DNA of 64,000 nucleotides. It comes from Microstegium vimineum. Taxonomy: Eukaryota; Streptophyta; Magnoliopsida; Poales; Poaceae. Positions 12,668 through 25,800 of the stretch are shown piece after piece. Location of the stretch: positions 10,777,430 through 10,841,429 of the forward strand of contig CM039141.1 of assembly GCA_022036555.1 (NCBI GenBank). The letters are read 5' to 3'. The translations under genes and the position numbers were made by a program. Below the pieces are notes generated by a model. The model did no database searches, was not told the DNA's origin, and saw nothing but the letters and a program-made list of their open reading frames with translations. The first letter of the stretch is position 1. Each line of letters starts with the position of its first letter.

Positions 12668-12904
12668 TTGATGTGTTTCAGAGCTCTAGAATTTCTTTGT
12701 AGAGAAGTGAAACGGCATCTGGGTGGTTCCACATGATTTTTGTGCTAACTTATGTGTGCTTTTGCTATTTTTTTCCCAGATAATCATTCTTAAGTGCAAT
12801 AAATTAAAAATGGTTTCTATTTAAGTTGTTCTAAGTCCACAAAAAGTTTTAGATTTTTTAAATAGTATATCTTCATTTATGACCCTTGATATAGATATTT
12901 GGAT

Positions 12905-14535
12905 TATTTGTGACCCTAATGCCTTTTCCCAATTGGTTAAATGCATTATTTGCTTTTACACGACCACTGGAAAAAATAAACTAGTGCAATTCCACTCCTA
13001 TTTCTCACTTCAGTTTATTTTTGCGTACATGCAATTTATCAAAATTTAACCTTATGATTGCTTTGCATATGTATTACTATGGTATTATCTTTACCATATC
13101 TGGTTTTTGGTAAAACCATGGTGGCATCCATATTCATTTTATTCTAAGGTAGATTGTTCTGCTGTCTGCCTGAAAGTTTGCAAGGTACTTCCAGTGAACT
13201 AGTACGTTGAGATAGCCGGATAGGGGCACAAGCACAAAGAGTGTTGTGTGGGCTGTGTTTTTTCCTGACGAAAAATGTCGCACTGCTGTCTATGAGTAGT
13301 GTTATAGCAAATTTTTTAGAAGTTGCAGCGGTTTGCACCTTCTTTTTTCAACTGTGGTATTGCCGTAGTGTACATACTTTTTTTTTCGGTCAATTCGCCA
13401 TTTACTTGCATATAAATCATTTTATCTCCTATTTCACCAGTCTGATGCCGCAGTGATGACAGAACCTGACATTTGCGCTAGTGCGTTGTTGATCTGTTCC
13501 TACTCTAGCCCCATCCTGTTGGGCAATGGAGCATGTACAGTCAATACAGAACACCATGGTCCATGTTAGGCCTGATTTATCTCTTGCTCCGTTTTTTTTT
13601 TTGAGAGAGCAGGAGAGGCTTGCGCCTCTACTGGAATTTATTAAAAATCAAAAGCATAGTACAGGACAGAACAAGAACAAAACAAAACAGAACAAAATAT
13701 AGCTCCCAATCCCAAAGGTGCTGAGTGGAAAATTAAGTGGTGTCTAACTCTAATATATACTCTTTCCGTTCCAAATTATTTGTATACTTAGTACTGAAAA
13801 TCCATAAGTGTCCACTCAGCTCCTTGGAATTGGACCTGTGAACGATTCCTGCTCCTCAATGCTATAGAAATTTTAGTGAACCATTCCAATTAAATATTGT
13901 TCCAGGCTCTAATTCTAAGGAACCAAACAAGTCTTAAGAAAAATATCGGATCAGTGCTAGAATACTAAACAGGTTTTCTTGTTGTGGTGTGTGGCATGAG
14001 TCATGTCAAGCTCAACTCGTCTATGTGTCAACGCGACTCAAGTTCATGCCACACAACACAACACAGCTAGAAAGTGCAAGGGAAATCCAAACAAACATGG
14101 GTCAATCCCCTTGCAATTTCGAGACCAATTATGGGACAAAGCACAAAAAAAATGACAGAGGGTTGAAAACTGTGGCCGAGTCAGAAACAAGATCATTTTG
14201 ATGGCTGATAAGCCAGTTGTGGTTGTTTTTGGCTGTTTTCTTGTTAGATAAAAACACTGTTTCGATGGCTGATAAGCCAAACGAACATGACGATAAAAGC
14301 CAAGAAAGCCACATGAAAGTCATTCATTGTAGAAAAGCGACAGAAATAGTATTAAGCTGCACTATCAGTTTTTCAGCTCACCACAAACTAAGCTTGACTC
14401 TTAGTTTCTTGAACCAAGCTAAAGTTATGTCCGCCTTTTTTTCGAAAGTGAAAAGGAGCGTTACATACTTGGATATCACTCCGCAGAATTTTGTCACAAT
14501 TCACAAAGGAGCACTAACAACCATTATCGGTGTTA
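12905..14535. repeat. Tandem segmental duplication, copy B
   Basis: Homologous to 9967-12257 in the same orientation, with substitutions and small indels throughout and different MITE content. It ends near ctaacaaccattatcggt, the point where copy A meets the N gap. No intact reading frame was recognised. Confidence 0.85.
13592..13695. repeat. Repeat fragment starting with a T run
   Basis: A T-rich start is followed by gagagagcaggagaggcttg, cgcctctactggaattta and an A-rich stretch of acaaaacaa type. It resembles a dispersed grass repeat that interrupts copy B relative to copy A; I cannot assign its class. Near 13757-13790, tactctttccgttccaaatt is a truncated Stowaway end. Confidence 0.45.
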
Positions 14536-14539
14536 ATAA

Positions 14540-16170
14540 ACTTCTATATTGTTGACACATCGTCTTGTCTATCAGTCTATAAAGTCAATAACTCAAGGCA
14601 CGTACACCTACTATGACCTACATGAGGTTGTTGTTGACATGCAGTGTATAGGAAGGTTGGGAGCAATCCATGTCGTGAAAAAGATAACCAGGGCACATGC
14701 GTTGACAACTTGACATGAAAAGTTTACAATACCAATTAATAATGACTATATGCAAGGATGTTGCTATAATGGAGTTAGGTAAATTAATAATAACAATTAA
14801 TAATGACTATATGCAGGATTAACAATGAAAAGCATGCTCAGGTACTCCTTTTAACTCCTAGGAGGTAATATCTTGAATCAATCTGAGCCGTTAATTTTTT
14901 ATAATTAAAAATAAATTAAAAAAATCAGAAAAACAAATATACTTCCGTAATCAGGGGACCTGCCTGGAATCCCGCACGCCCAAATCACGAGATTGGTCGT
15001 AAATGTGTTAATGTAGATCTTCATTGCTATAAATAATACAAACACTCACCGGTGGCTTTGTGTTCTGTATCCTGCTGGAAACGAAATTCAAATTCTAGAT
15101 TCTTTCGATCGGTCAATAAATTATGAACAACAAACAAAAGAATATTATGTGCACCGACACTCATGTTATCCACGCTAATCTAACCTACATAGGCACGCTA
15201 ACATGTTATTTGCACTAACAAACACCCTAATCATATGTGCACGTTAGCCATATCACACACATCTAAACTCACACATGCAGTACACTCATACACACGTGAC
15301 AAGCTAACAATCTAACATACACATGGACACCCACGCACACGCACACTTAACACACCACACATGCACCACCCGCGCACACACACACATACACACACGTACG
15401 CGGTACACCCACACATACACGTAGACCCACAAATCACATACACACACTTACAAATCACATACACATTTCACGTACTAATATAAAGTCACATATCAAATTA
15501 TATAATAATAAGAATATATTAGTATAAAGTTATAGAATAAAAAAGATTAACCTTGTCAAAGATCACACATGCATCAATCAAATCTAAAATAGAGATTTTT
15601 ATATTTAAAACTTTCCTCATTTATCCTATTTTATATAATTTTAGAATTAATTAAATATTTATTTCATCTATTACCTTAGGTGATTGTGACCGTCCGATCA
15701 AAATAAATAAACGGCTCACAGTCATTTAGAAGTACCACAACAAAAACTCTTAATTAAATGTCTATATTTATAGCATAAAGCCTCTGCTTTTGACAAAAGA
15801 AAGATCAATTATGCATGATTCAATCCCCAGGACAAAATAAATTGCCGTAGAACTAGTCTCAAACATCTTTTCTCCAGTTCAAATTCAAATGTCAAGTAAG
15901 CTGTCAATTGAAGAAGCAGTGAGCATCTGCGTCCAAAAATCAAAAGAAAACGTTGGTATTCAGTTCAGTGTATATATGCTGGTTGACCAAATCATGCTGA
16001 AGATATACTATTAGTTGTCTAATTTAAAAGTAATCAGGCTAGCTAGCTACTAGAACCTTGCTGCTTGCATGTAGCCGACATACTGAAATACAAAGAGATG
16101 CCCTGCACCGACTAATATCACCAGCCTTTGTAAGACGTAAGCGAATTAAGATTGAGGGTGAATTAAGATT
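14540..16170. other. Intergenic, no gene; AC-rich low-complexity block
   Basis: About 15230-15470 is dominated by cacaca, acacgt and catacac runs, a degenerate AC microsatellite. The rest is AT-rich. Just before the MITE at 16173, the unit gaattaagattgaggg occurs twice in direct tandem (16142-16175). No reading frame of interest. Confidence 0.6.
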
Positions 16171-16188
16171 GAGGGCCTGTTTAGATCC

Positions 16189-17787
16189 TGAAAGGATCTA
16201 GATGTCCAAAAGGAGGGTGAATTGGACTTTTTTTAAATTTCTAACGCAATATAAAACCTATTAATGTCAATCACCCCGTAGTGCCTACCGCAATGTGTAT
16301 CCTAACTAGAAAGCAATAGCAAACCAAGGAATTGAAAGACAACCTAAGCAATTATAGTAGGAATTGAAAGAACAAGGCGGAAAGTAATGCAAGTAAGTAA
16401 AGAGCTAGAGAACGGAATTCTTGACGCAGCGATGTTTTCCTGAGGTATCGAGGTGTCGACACACCCCCCTAGTCCTCGTTAGAGCACCTCGCAAGGTATA
16501 GCTCCCCCTCTACCCGCGCAAGGGTAGAGTGCTCTCTACGGGCTGATTCTTCGCCACTCCGGCTCGGTGAATCGCCCACAACCGATCATAGAAGCTTGGA
16601 GAAGAGTCGTCAACAATCTTCCGGCGATCACTTCCTCCGAACACCACCGAACCGTCTAAGTGCTGTCGAACACCAAGAGTAACAAGCACAAGACCTTCAC
16701 TTGACCAACTCAAGGCTAGGAAGGTGGATTGGATGCACACAAGTCACTCCTAAACACTCTAGGAGGGAAGAACAAGATGAACTCTCTCAAATCTCTCCCT
16801 CACTAGACACTTGGCTCTCCAAGAAGTCTCTCAAAGGTTCCTCAGGTGAAACAATGGCCAAGAACTCTCTCAAGGACGAGGAGGACAACTATAAATAGTC
16901 CACACCTCCAAAACTAACCGTTTCTTACTTTTTCTCTTTTCTGCGAAAGCACCGGACAAAGTCTGAAGCCTTACCACCGGACCATTACTCCTGGTCCGGA
17001 GCATGTAGTACATTTCAAATCCAACGCTGAACAGGGACCACCGGACAACCTGCATTAGTCCGGTGCTTAGTCCGAAGCCTATGTACATACTGTACTCACC
17101 TGAACTTTGGCTGAGGACCGTCGGACAAGCCGTCGGACTAGTCCGGAGCTCCGGACAGGTTATCCAGAGCACTGACTGAAACTCATTCAGATCAAGGTGA
17201 CCACCGGACTACTTCCAATAGTCCGGTGCCCTCTGGATAGGTTGTCCGGAGCACCTTTCTCAGTACACTGCCTAAGGCAGGACCACCGGACCACTTTCAT
17301 TGGTCCGGAGCCTCCTAGGCAAACTGGTCCGGAGCTTCTCTTACCTCCTTCTTCACCTTATCTCACTAAGACTTTTCAAGAGGTTTTGCTCCTACCATCT
17401 CAAGGGCTAACCAAGGGCTGATAGCAAGGTCTCTAGGACTAGTTGTGACAAGTGTGCATACACCAACATTCTCAAACTCTCCTAGGTCAAGCTACTAACC
17501 TCATATCCCCCTTTATAGTATGGTCAAAGGAAAAACAAAGCCCTAGTCTATACTTAGTGCCCTTCTCAACCTCATGGTACTAAGAGCTAGCCTAGTCTTC
17601 AACTTGTGTCTCCATCCTTTGAAACCGAAACGATTTCCATCTTGGGGGCATGAATATCCATTAAGCCCATTCAATAAGAATCACTTATGACCTAACTCTA
17701 ATGATTTTGCCTCTGCAACACACACGTTAGTCATAGTGACCTAGTATTGTTGTTAATCGCCTAAACACAAGGGACCATGATTCTTCA
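16189..17787 (-). repeat. 3' LTR of the Sirevirus
   Basis: 1599 bp, closely matching 28555-30150, with scattered single-base differences and small indels that are denser in the first 200 bp. It contains a cluster of palindromes built on CCGGAC/GTCCGG between about 16955 and 17340, for example ccggactacttccaatagtccgg near 17206-17225. CTATAAATAG at 16889-16898 is almost palindromic, so a TATA can be read on either strand. Confidence 0.93.
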
Positions 17788-17801
17788 ATCTCCCCCTTTT
17801 A
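17788..17801 (-). promoter_or_regulatory. Polypurine tract next to the 3' LTR, with upstream repeats of the motif
   Basis: On the element strand, TAAAAGGGGGAGAT directly abuts the 3' LTR and would prime plus-strand DNA synthesis. Further AGGGGGAG copies occur at 18193-18200, 18232-18239 and 22616-22623. Repeated PPT motifs are reported for Sireviruses. Confidence 0.8.
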
Positions 17802-18260
17802 GGTGATTGATGACAATACAAGCTCGAGTAGGGAATAAGAGTGAATTTTAATTAGAGAAACATGACTTGACAAGAGATAGGCATGGGTTAATAATAAGAA
17901 AGACATAAACATGCCTAAACCATTCAAGCCATGACAAGCACAAAAGATATGAATTAAGCAAAGTACTTGATTTCAAAAGGATATGCTATACCAAAATATC
18001 AGAGATTAGCGTGAAAGCAATAGCGAAGCAATAGCATACCCAAGAGACATGAAATATATATAAGAGGTCCACACATGTCACACAACCATCAAGTCTCAAC
18101 CATCACACATATCATACAATGCATAAAGACGGTAAACATGATGCATGATGCGATAGAGTATAATACACATCAAAAGAATCGAATCCTACTAGCTCCCCCT
18201 GAAGCTAGTCCATCTACTCGACTCTCTATCTCTCCCCCTTTGGCGTCAAAACACAAAAGT

Positions 18261-20953
18261 CTAAGCGTCTAGAGGCGGAGTGGAAGCAGCCGTGGAGCGG
18301 TCGAGGATGCGGAAATCATCAAGACCATCATCATCAGAATCCTCCCTCTGAGTCTCAGTAGCTGGAAGTGTAGCGGTCTGAGGAACAGGAGCTGACGTGC
18401 TGACTGCCTCTGCTGCCGTAGAGTCTAGAACTGTAGCGGGTACAGGAGTAGGAGTAGGATCCTCTGCCACTGTTTCTGTCGGTGCCTCTGGAGCGGTGGA
18501 ACCCGGTGGTGCCTCGGGCACTGACTGAACAAGAGTGTCAACAACCGGTGTCTGCTCAGGCGGAAGAGGACTGGAAGTAACGGCGGTGGCATCTGTCACT
18601 ATAGCATGTGGAGGAGTAGAACCAACTGGAGCCCGAGTATCAAGTGTAGCCTCTGGCGAAGCCACTGAAGAAAGGTGTTGACCCGCGGTCGGTGACACGA
18701 GCTCTGCTGCAATCTCGGCTGCTATCTCCTCACCAGTGGGGGACGGCTGCCCAGTAACGTCACTGAATGACGCGGAGAGGTCACGAGCAGACAATCCTCG
18801 GGAAGCTGACATCGGCGTGAAGCCGGTAGTGAGTGGAGTAAACTGTTGTGTCGGCCCAAGGGTGTCCAACCACTGAGTAACCTGTGTCGCTGGAGATTGG
18901 AACGGGGTGATCGATCCGGTACCCTGAAGTCCACTGGACTGTACGGCGGGCGTGGGGCGTGGGAGTGACTGACAGTCCGACTGACACTGGCGGTGCCACG
19001 GAAGGGCCACCAGTCTGCTGAGATCCCATAGCGGGACCAAGAGCTGGAAAGTGAGGCGCTGAGGGGCCAACAGACTGGGAGGGCTGTGTCTGACTCATCA
19101 TCTGGATCTGTGGAGCACCAGGAAACTCAATAGAAGGAGCATCAGTCCACTTCATCATGTGGGCCATAAAGGCCATGTTCTACTACTGGATATGCTGAGC
19201 CTGAAGCTGCATGCGTTGTGCCTCAAGTTGCATCTTGAGCATCTGCCTCTGAACTTCATAGTGTCTCTCCTCAGACTGTCTCTGTATCTCATCCTGCCTC
19301 TGCTGGACCTGAGTAACTGCTATCACAAGAAAACCCTGTTGCTCCTGAATCCGGTCAAGAAGCTTCAACATCAAGGTCTCTGAGGTAGACCCAGTACCGG
19401 AGCCACCAGCCTCTGTGTCGTGAGCCCTTGCGGGCATAGAGGGAATAGGCTGGTAGTCGACGTCGGAGCTGTCAGAGGAGGTGTCTATAGTTGTATTATC
19501 ACCTGCATGAGTGTCCAACTCCTCAAGCTCCTGCTGTTGCACGCCTCAGATCTCCTCATCCTGAGCATCAACATCTGCCATGTCAGCTGGTGCAGTCTGA
19601 AGTCTGACCTGTCGAAGTGCCCGGTTCCCCAACCGACTATCCACTGAAGATATAATCTTGTACTCTAGGAATTCAGACTCTGACTGGTCAAGCAAGTCTC
19701 GAATCCCAGGGTTCACTCTCACAAGTCGCTGAGCTAGAATGGAACTGATCCAGTGAGCATAAGGCATCTGATGCCTAGCTCGCAAGCCATCTGAAATACA
19801 GTCCTCTATCTCTATCACGATAAAGTTTTGCAATGTCGAACGGTGTCTGAGTGACAAGAGTAAGAAGAAGGAACTGCTGCAGGTTTGTCAAACCTTCCCT
19901 GAAACCTGTGCGAGGTAACAAAGTACGGCGAAGGATCTCATTCAACCGGTGAGCAAGAGGTGTGAGCTCAGCTGGAGTGCGGGGACTGCCTTCCCCAAAG
20001 GGTTGTCTGAAGATAGGAGCAACCTTCTGAGCTGGAAGAGTGACACCACCCCGAGCACGCCGTGGCAACTGAAGGCCTGTGTAGCAATCATCATGAAGAC
20101 AAGTATCTGACATGGTGAGGTGGAGAGTCTCTCTAAGCTGTGTCAAGTATAGCCTGTAGGGAATCCCTCCGAAAGTATACTGCATATAGTTATGAGTAGG
20201 CTCAATCCATACAGATGCATAGAACTCGCGGACCCAGTGCTCAACAAAACTGCCTGAACGACCAAGTAAATCGGCAAGTCCTGGGAGGTAGGTGAGGTGG
20301 TCACGAACCTCCTCTCCAGCTATCGCCACAATGTTCTCTAAGGAACAGACTCTGTAAGGGCGTAGCTGGATGTTGGCAAGCCTAGCTGCGGTGTAGAAGT
20401 CCTCCATAAGAGGTGTGTGTCATCCCGTTGTAGCTCTGGGGTCACGCTGATCTGGGCACCACCTCTCAAGCTCAATGAACCGAAGTTTCCGAACCTGCTT
20501 GGCTGTGATCCCCCTCAAGTCAAGGTGAACTGCGGGCTCTGGAGCTGGAGTAGGAGCAGCTGCCTGTGGTGGACGATCACCACGTTTCGGTGCCTCGGTG
20601 CGGGAAGCAGCACGAGGTAACCGAGCACGGGTGGGACGAGAAGAAGTATCCACTGCACGAGTCTCATCCGCTGTCACTGTCGGCTCTGTCGGAGAGGCAA
20701 CTGTCTCTGACTCTGTCTGAGTAGGAGGAACCCGCGGAGGGACGCCGATACGCACTGAGCCCCGGCGACCACCTCGCTTTGCGTGGTCCGCTGCATCTGC
20801 CACTGCCTCTGCCTGCTCTGCCTCTATGAGCTTTCACTTCTTCTTCTTTGGCTTCTCAACAATCTACTTCTTCCCCTTGTCCCTAGGAGGAGGACGAGGA
20901 GGAGGAGGAGCATCATCACCACCAGAACCACTGACAGCTGGAGCTCGACCCAT
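18261..20953 (-). pseudogene. Envelope-like ORF of the Sirevirus (broken)
   Basis: The start MGRAPAVSGSGGDDAPPPP reads from the ATG at 20953-20951. The product would be about 890 residues, in this order: a Pro-rich and Lys-rich N-terminus, a Ser/Thr/Pro-rich linker, a globular block (MEDFYTAARLAN, then WVREFYASVWIEP, then YTFGGIPYRLYLTQLRETL), a Gln-rich coiled-coil-like segment (about 19360-19190), and a long Pro/Ser/Thr tail ending in an acidic DSDDDGLDDFRILDR. The globular block resembles what is annotated as a putative plant transposon protein domain; that is from memory. In-frame stops occur near 20865, 20838, 20418, 19545 and 19180-19185, with frame changes near 19830 and 19050. No clear signal peptide or transmembrane segment was seen, so an envelope function is not supported. 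Confidence 0.75.
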
Positions 20954-22847
20954 CTCTGATAACTGCAAGTATCACTGACAAGTGACCACTGCCCACTGAT
21001 CAACTGCAATGGACCAAGAATCACCGCCTACGGCTAGAACCACTGTCACAAAGCAAATATTAGACACTGATCCACTGACAGAGAGCTGGACTTACCCTTA
21101 TGAGGCTTTGCCTCAATCCATACTCGTGAGCTTTGCCCCGAGTTTCACTGCCCCTGACGCTGCTAGATAGAATAGATAGGATATATAAGCATATATAAAT
21201 TCTAGGGATGAGATACCGTATGGAAGCAAGCATATAAGATAAGAGATAGAATGAAATACTGCCATGGTACATGAGGGAAGTGGGTGTACTAATCAAAGCT
21301 AATCAAACTCCGAATCACACTCCATAAGGGGTTTCACCAACTGAGAATCACAATTAGTGAAAAGTATAAGTGATGTGGAATTGAGTTGAATTGAAGTGTC
21401 AAGGATAATGGACTAAGGCATGACATGATCAATAGCTAGACAAAACGCTAAATACTATGATCAAAAGAATACCCTAGTAGTCAATGAGGAGTCATAGACG
21501 ATGATGGATTGAATTCGGCAATGGATGTACACGTCCAAAGAAACCCAAACCTAGGTTAGGCAAATCCTAGGGGATTGATGGCACTTTCTCGGTGGAGTTG
21601 ATAAAGGGGGAAAACCCTTTGCTTGGCAGGGTGGTGGAGTGGAGCAGGGGTGGATCATGGTCGCCGGCGGGAGGGCTTCCCCGGCGGCGAGCTCTGAGGA
21701 GAGGCGGCGGCGGCGGCAACTCTGCTGCTGGCGTGGAGCGGAGCAAAGGGGGGGGGGAAGAGAAGTGGAGCGGGCGGCGCGGCTATGGTGGAGCTCCGGC
21801 GAGGAATGCCGACGGCGAGGAGGGCGAGGACGGCGCGAGGGTGAGGGACAACGGAGTGCGGTGGCGCGGTGTACGGATGACTGAAGGGGTAACTGGCGAA
21901 CAGTGAACACGCGGGGGAGATAACGCAAAAAATTTGAGCGTCGGACTACTTGCGATGGTCCGACGGGTGGTCCGACGGTGTTTGACTGAAACAGTTCAAC
22001 CCTGACCAGACCACCGGACAAATGAAACAGTGGTCTCCAATGGTCCGGAGGTGCACCGGACAGGTGGTCCGACGCACTTGACTTGAGCCAGACCAGGGAG
22101 TACAGTGAGCGCTTGGGCTCCGGACTCTGGTCCGGAGGGTGAGCGTCGGACTAAAGCAGGTGGTCCGACGGTCGCCTTAGAGAAAAAAATTCTGAGAAAC
22201 CAGTGAGTGACCATGCTCCGGACTCTGGTCCGGAGGAGAGCGTCAGACTATCACAGGTGGTCCGACGGCTGACTTGGAGTTGAGTTTGAAGAAACAGTGA
22301 GTCACCAGGCTCCGGACTCTGGTCCGGAGGTAAGCGTCGGACCAAAAGAAGTTGTCCGGAGGGTGGTTCGGTGCTTGTTTTGCTTTGAATTTTCCTGTTT
22401 TTCTCTCCTATCTTTTCTCTTAGCCAAGTACCAACACAAAAGAGCAGAAAGAGACACTTGTTGGACTTAGGATAAGAAACATCTCTCAAACCCTCGATTT
22501 AAAAATAGTTTGCCATAGGCTAGATTTAGTTTTCATAGGAAAATATTTCAATAAAGCTCCAAGGATCACCATAGGGGCACAAGAGGGGTATTAGCTGAAG
22601 CTAGAGCTTTGAATGCTCCCCCTAAGTGACGAACCTAGAGGATGATCAAACTTAACCGAAAAGGAAGCAACAGGCAACACACATGCATATGCTATGCAAT
22701 TACAGAATTTGAATCTAGGTTGCTTGCACATTTAAACTGTGGTAAGGCTTTGTCACATGCTTGAGGGCGGTTATCCTGACCTCGTTAGCCAAGCCTATGT
22801 GCATTACTATAGAGTAAACATGATTATATTACAAATGAATGCATGGT
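20954..22847 (-). other. Sirevirus internal spacer between pol and the envelope-like ORF
   Basis: About 1.9 kb with no credible coding sequence. 21590-21900 is GC-rich with rows of ggcggc. 21936-22370 carries a dense array of CCGGAC and GTCCGA/TCCGGA inverted pairs like those of the LTRs. 22380-22620 is a transition with one AGGGGGAG motif. Confidence 0.7.
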
Positions 22848-25800
22848 TCACACAATCTCATTTTTAGTGAAGTTTGAGTGATCAAGCACATTCAACTCGC
22901 TTCTCAACCTACAAAAGGTTGTTTCATCGAGTGGTTTAGTGAAGATATCCGCCAATTGATCTTCGCTCTTAACTCCAACTAGTGTTATGTCTTTCCTAGC
23001 CACATGATCTCTAAGAAAGTGATGACGAATATCAATGTGCTTGGTGCGAGAGTGTTGAACCGGTTGTTAGCAAGCTTTACGGCGCTTTCGTTATCACACA
23101 AAAGTGGAACATCTTTTAAAACAACATCGTAGTCAAGAAGTGTTTGGGTCATGTATAAGATTTGTGCACAACTTGCTGTCATGGCTATGTACTCCGCCTC
23201 GGCGGTAGACAATGCCACACTGTTTTGCTTCTTGGAGGACCAAGAGACAAGAGATCTTCCTAGCAAATGGCAACCGCCGGAGGTACTCTTCCTATCAACT
23301 TTACACCCGGCATAATCCGAATTGGAATAGCCACAGAGTAGGAAGGGAGCTCCTTTGGGATACCAAAGGCCAATGCTAGGGGTGTGCCTTATGTACCTAA
23401 GGATTCTTTTGACCGCACATAAATGTGACTCCTTAGGGCTTGCTTGAAACCTAGCACACATACACACACTAAACATGATATCCGGCCTAGATGCGGTGAG
23501 GTAAAGTAAACTATCGATCATTGAACGATAGAGAGTTTGGTCAATCGGTTTACCTCCCTCATCGAGATCGAGATGCCTATTAGTAGGCATTGGGGTCTTG
23601 ATTGGCTTGCAATCCTCCATCTTAAATTTCTTGAGCACATCATGAGTGTACTTCTCTTGAGATATGATGGTTCCCTCCCTCAATTGCTTCACTTGGAAGC
23701 CAAGGAAGAAGGTTAGCTCGCCAATCATTGACATTTCAAACTCCTTGGACATAAATGCACCAAACTCCTTGCAATGGTCTTGGTTTGTTGACCCAAATAT
23801 AATGTCATCGACATATACTTGGAAAACAAAGATCTCTCCATTAATCTTCTTGGTGAATAGTGTTGTGTCGACGATCCCGATCTTGAAGCCCTTCTTGAGT
23901 AGGAAGTCCCTTAGCCTCTCGTACTAAGCTCTTGGAGCTTGCTTCAATCCGTAGAGAGCCTTGGACAACCTATAGACATGATTAGGCAAGTTTGGATCTT
24001 CAAACCCGGGAGGTTATGAGACATAGACAAGTTCATTGATGAAACCATTTAGAAATGCACTCTTCACATCCATTTGAAAAAGTTTCATTTTGTGATGTGA
24101 AGCATATGCCAAAAGGATACGTATGGCTTCTAGTCTTGCAACCGGTGCAAAGGTCTCCCCAAAATCCAAGCCAGAGAACCCCTTTGCCACCAATCTTGCC
24201 TTGTTCCTCACAACCATGCCTTGATCATCTTGCTTGTTCCTAAACACCCACTTGGTGCTAATGATTCTTGCTCCCTTTGGCCTTTCTTCAAGTGTCCACA
24301 CTTGGTTCCGGGTGAAGTTGTTGAGTTCTTCATGCATGGCATTCACCCAATCCGGATCCGCAAGCGCGTCCTCAACACTAGTAGGCTCAACAAAGGAAAC
24401 AAACGAGTGATGTTCAACATAAGATGCAAGTCTAGAACGAGTCATTACTCCCTTTGATGGACTTCCTATTATTTGATCATGGGGGTGTGCTTGAAGGATA
24501 GGTGTTGATCTTCTATCATGAACTTGAGGAGGAGGACGTGGTGCTTCAACATTGTCTGCTTCGGCCTCGGCTTGATCTTGAGGGATGAAGGTATATTCTT
24601 GAGCTTCCCTCACTTGATCTTCTTCAACTTGAGGCGTGCGAGGTGGAGAAAGATCTTGATTATCATCATCTTCTACTTCTTCCACCTCTTGCGGGTTGAT
24701 ATCACCAATTGGCATATTCTTCATTGCCTCCCTCAATGGTTCATCACCTACATCAATATCCCCAAGCGCTCCTTGGGAGCCATTAGTTTCATCAAATTCC
24801 AAGTCATACGTTTCTTCAACTAAGCCGATGGCTTTGTTAAATACATGGTATGCCTTGGACTTAAGTGAATATCCAACAAGAAAACCAAGATCACACCGCC
24901 GTTGGAATTTACCCAAGTGTTGGAACTTCTTGTAGATGTAAACTTTGCATCCAAATATCTGGAAGAATGAAATATCCGACTTCTTCCCATTCACAAGCTC
25001 ATAGGGAGTCTTCTTCAATAGCCTTTGGATGAAGAGGCGGTTTGCCACATAGCAAGTGGTGTTGATGGCCTCCGCCCAAAACTTCTCAGGAGTGTTGTAC
25101 TCATCAAGCATAGACCTTGCTAGAGTTATGAGCGTCCGGTTCTTCCTCTCTATAACACCATTTTGTTGTGGAGTATATGTGGCGGATACCTCATGCTTGA
25201 TCCCCACCTCATCACAATAGTCCTCAATCTTTGTGTTGACAAACTCGGTGCCATTGTCACTTCTTATCTTCTTGATCTTCACTTCAAACTCATTTTGTGC
25301 CCTTGTTGCAAAATTCTTGAAGATAGCTTGAGTTTCACTCTTGTCTTAAAGAAAGAACACCCAAGTGTACCTTGAATAATCATCAACCACCACTAGGCAA
25401 AAGAGATTTCCTCCAAGACTAGCATATGTAGTGGGACCAAAAAGATCCATGTGAAGTAATTCAAGTACTCTTGAGGTTGACATGAATGCTTTAGTGGGAT
25501 GGGTGTTGGCAACTTGCTTGCCGGCTTGGCATGCACTACACAACTTGTCCTTCTCAAACACCATATCCTTCACACCTCTAACCATCTCCTTCTTGATAAA
25601 TTTCTTCAAAGTTGACATGCCCACATGAGCTAATCTTCTATGCCAAAGCCAACCCAAAGAACTCTTGGAGAATAGACATGTTTGCAACTCGGCTTCATTT
25701 GAGGTGAAATCCACTAAGTAGATGTTGTTGTGCCGAAACCCTTTGAATATCATTGATGAATCTTCAATCTTGGTCACAATCACCTCGGTTGGAGTGAATA

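Noticed and set aside
15230..15470. Possible CRISPR-like or satellite array
   Set aside because: It is an irregular AC-rich microsatellite without fixed repeat and spacer lengths, in a eukaryotic genome.
18722..19383. Short plus- and minus-strand frames overlapping the envelope-like ORF
   Set aside because: Shadows of the broken env-like ORF in other frames.
21551..22021. 156-codon frame in the Sirevirus spacer
   Set aside because: Runs through GC-rich repeats and the palindrome array; no resemblance to any retroelement protein.
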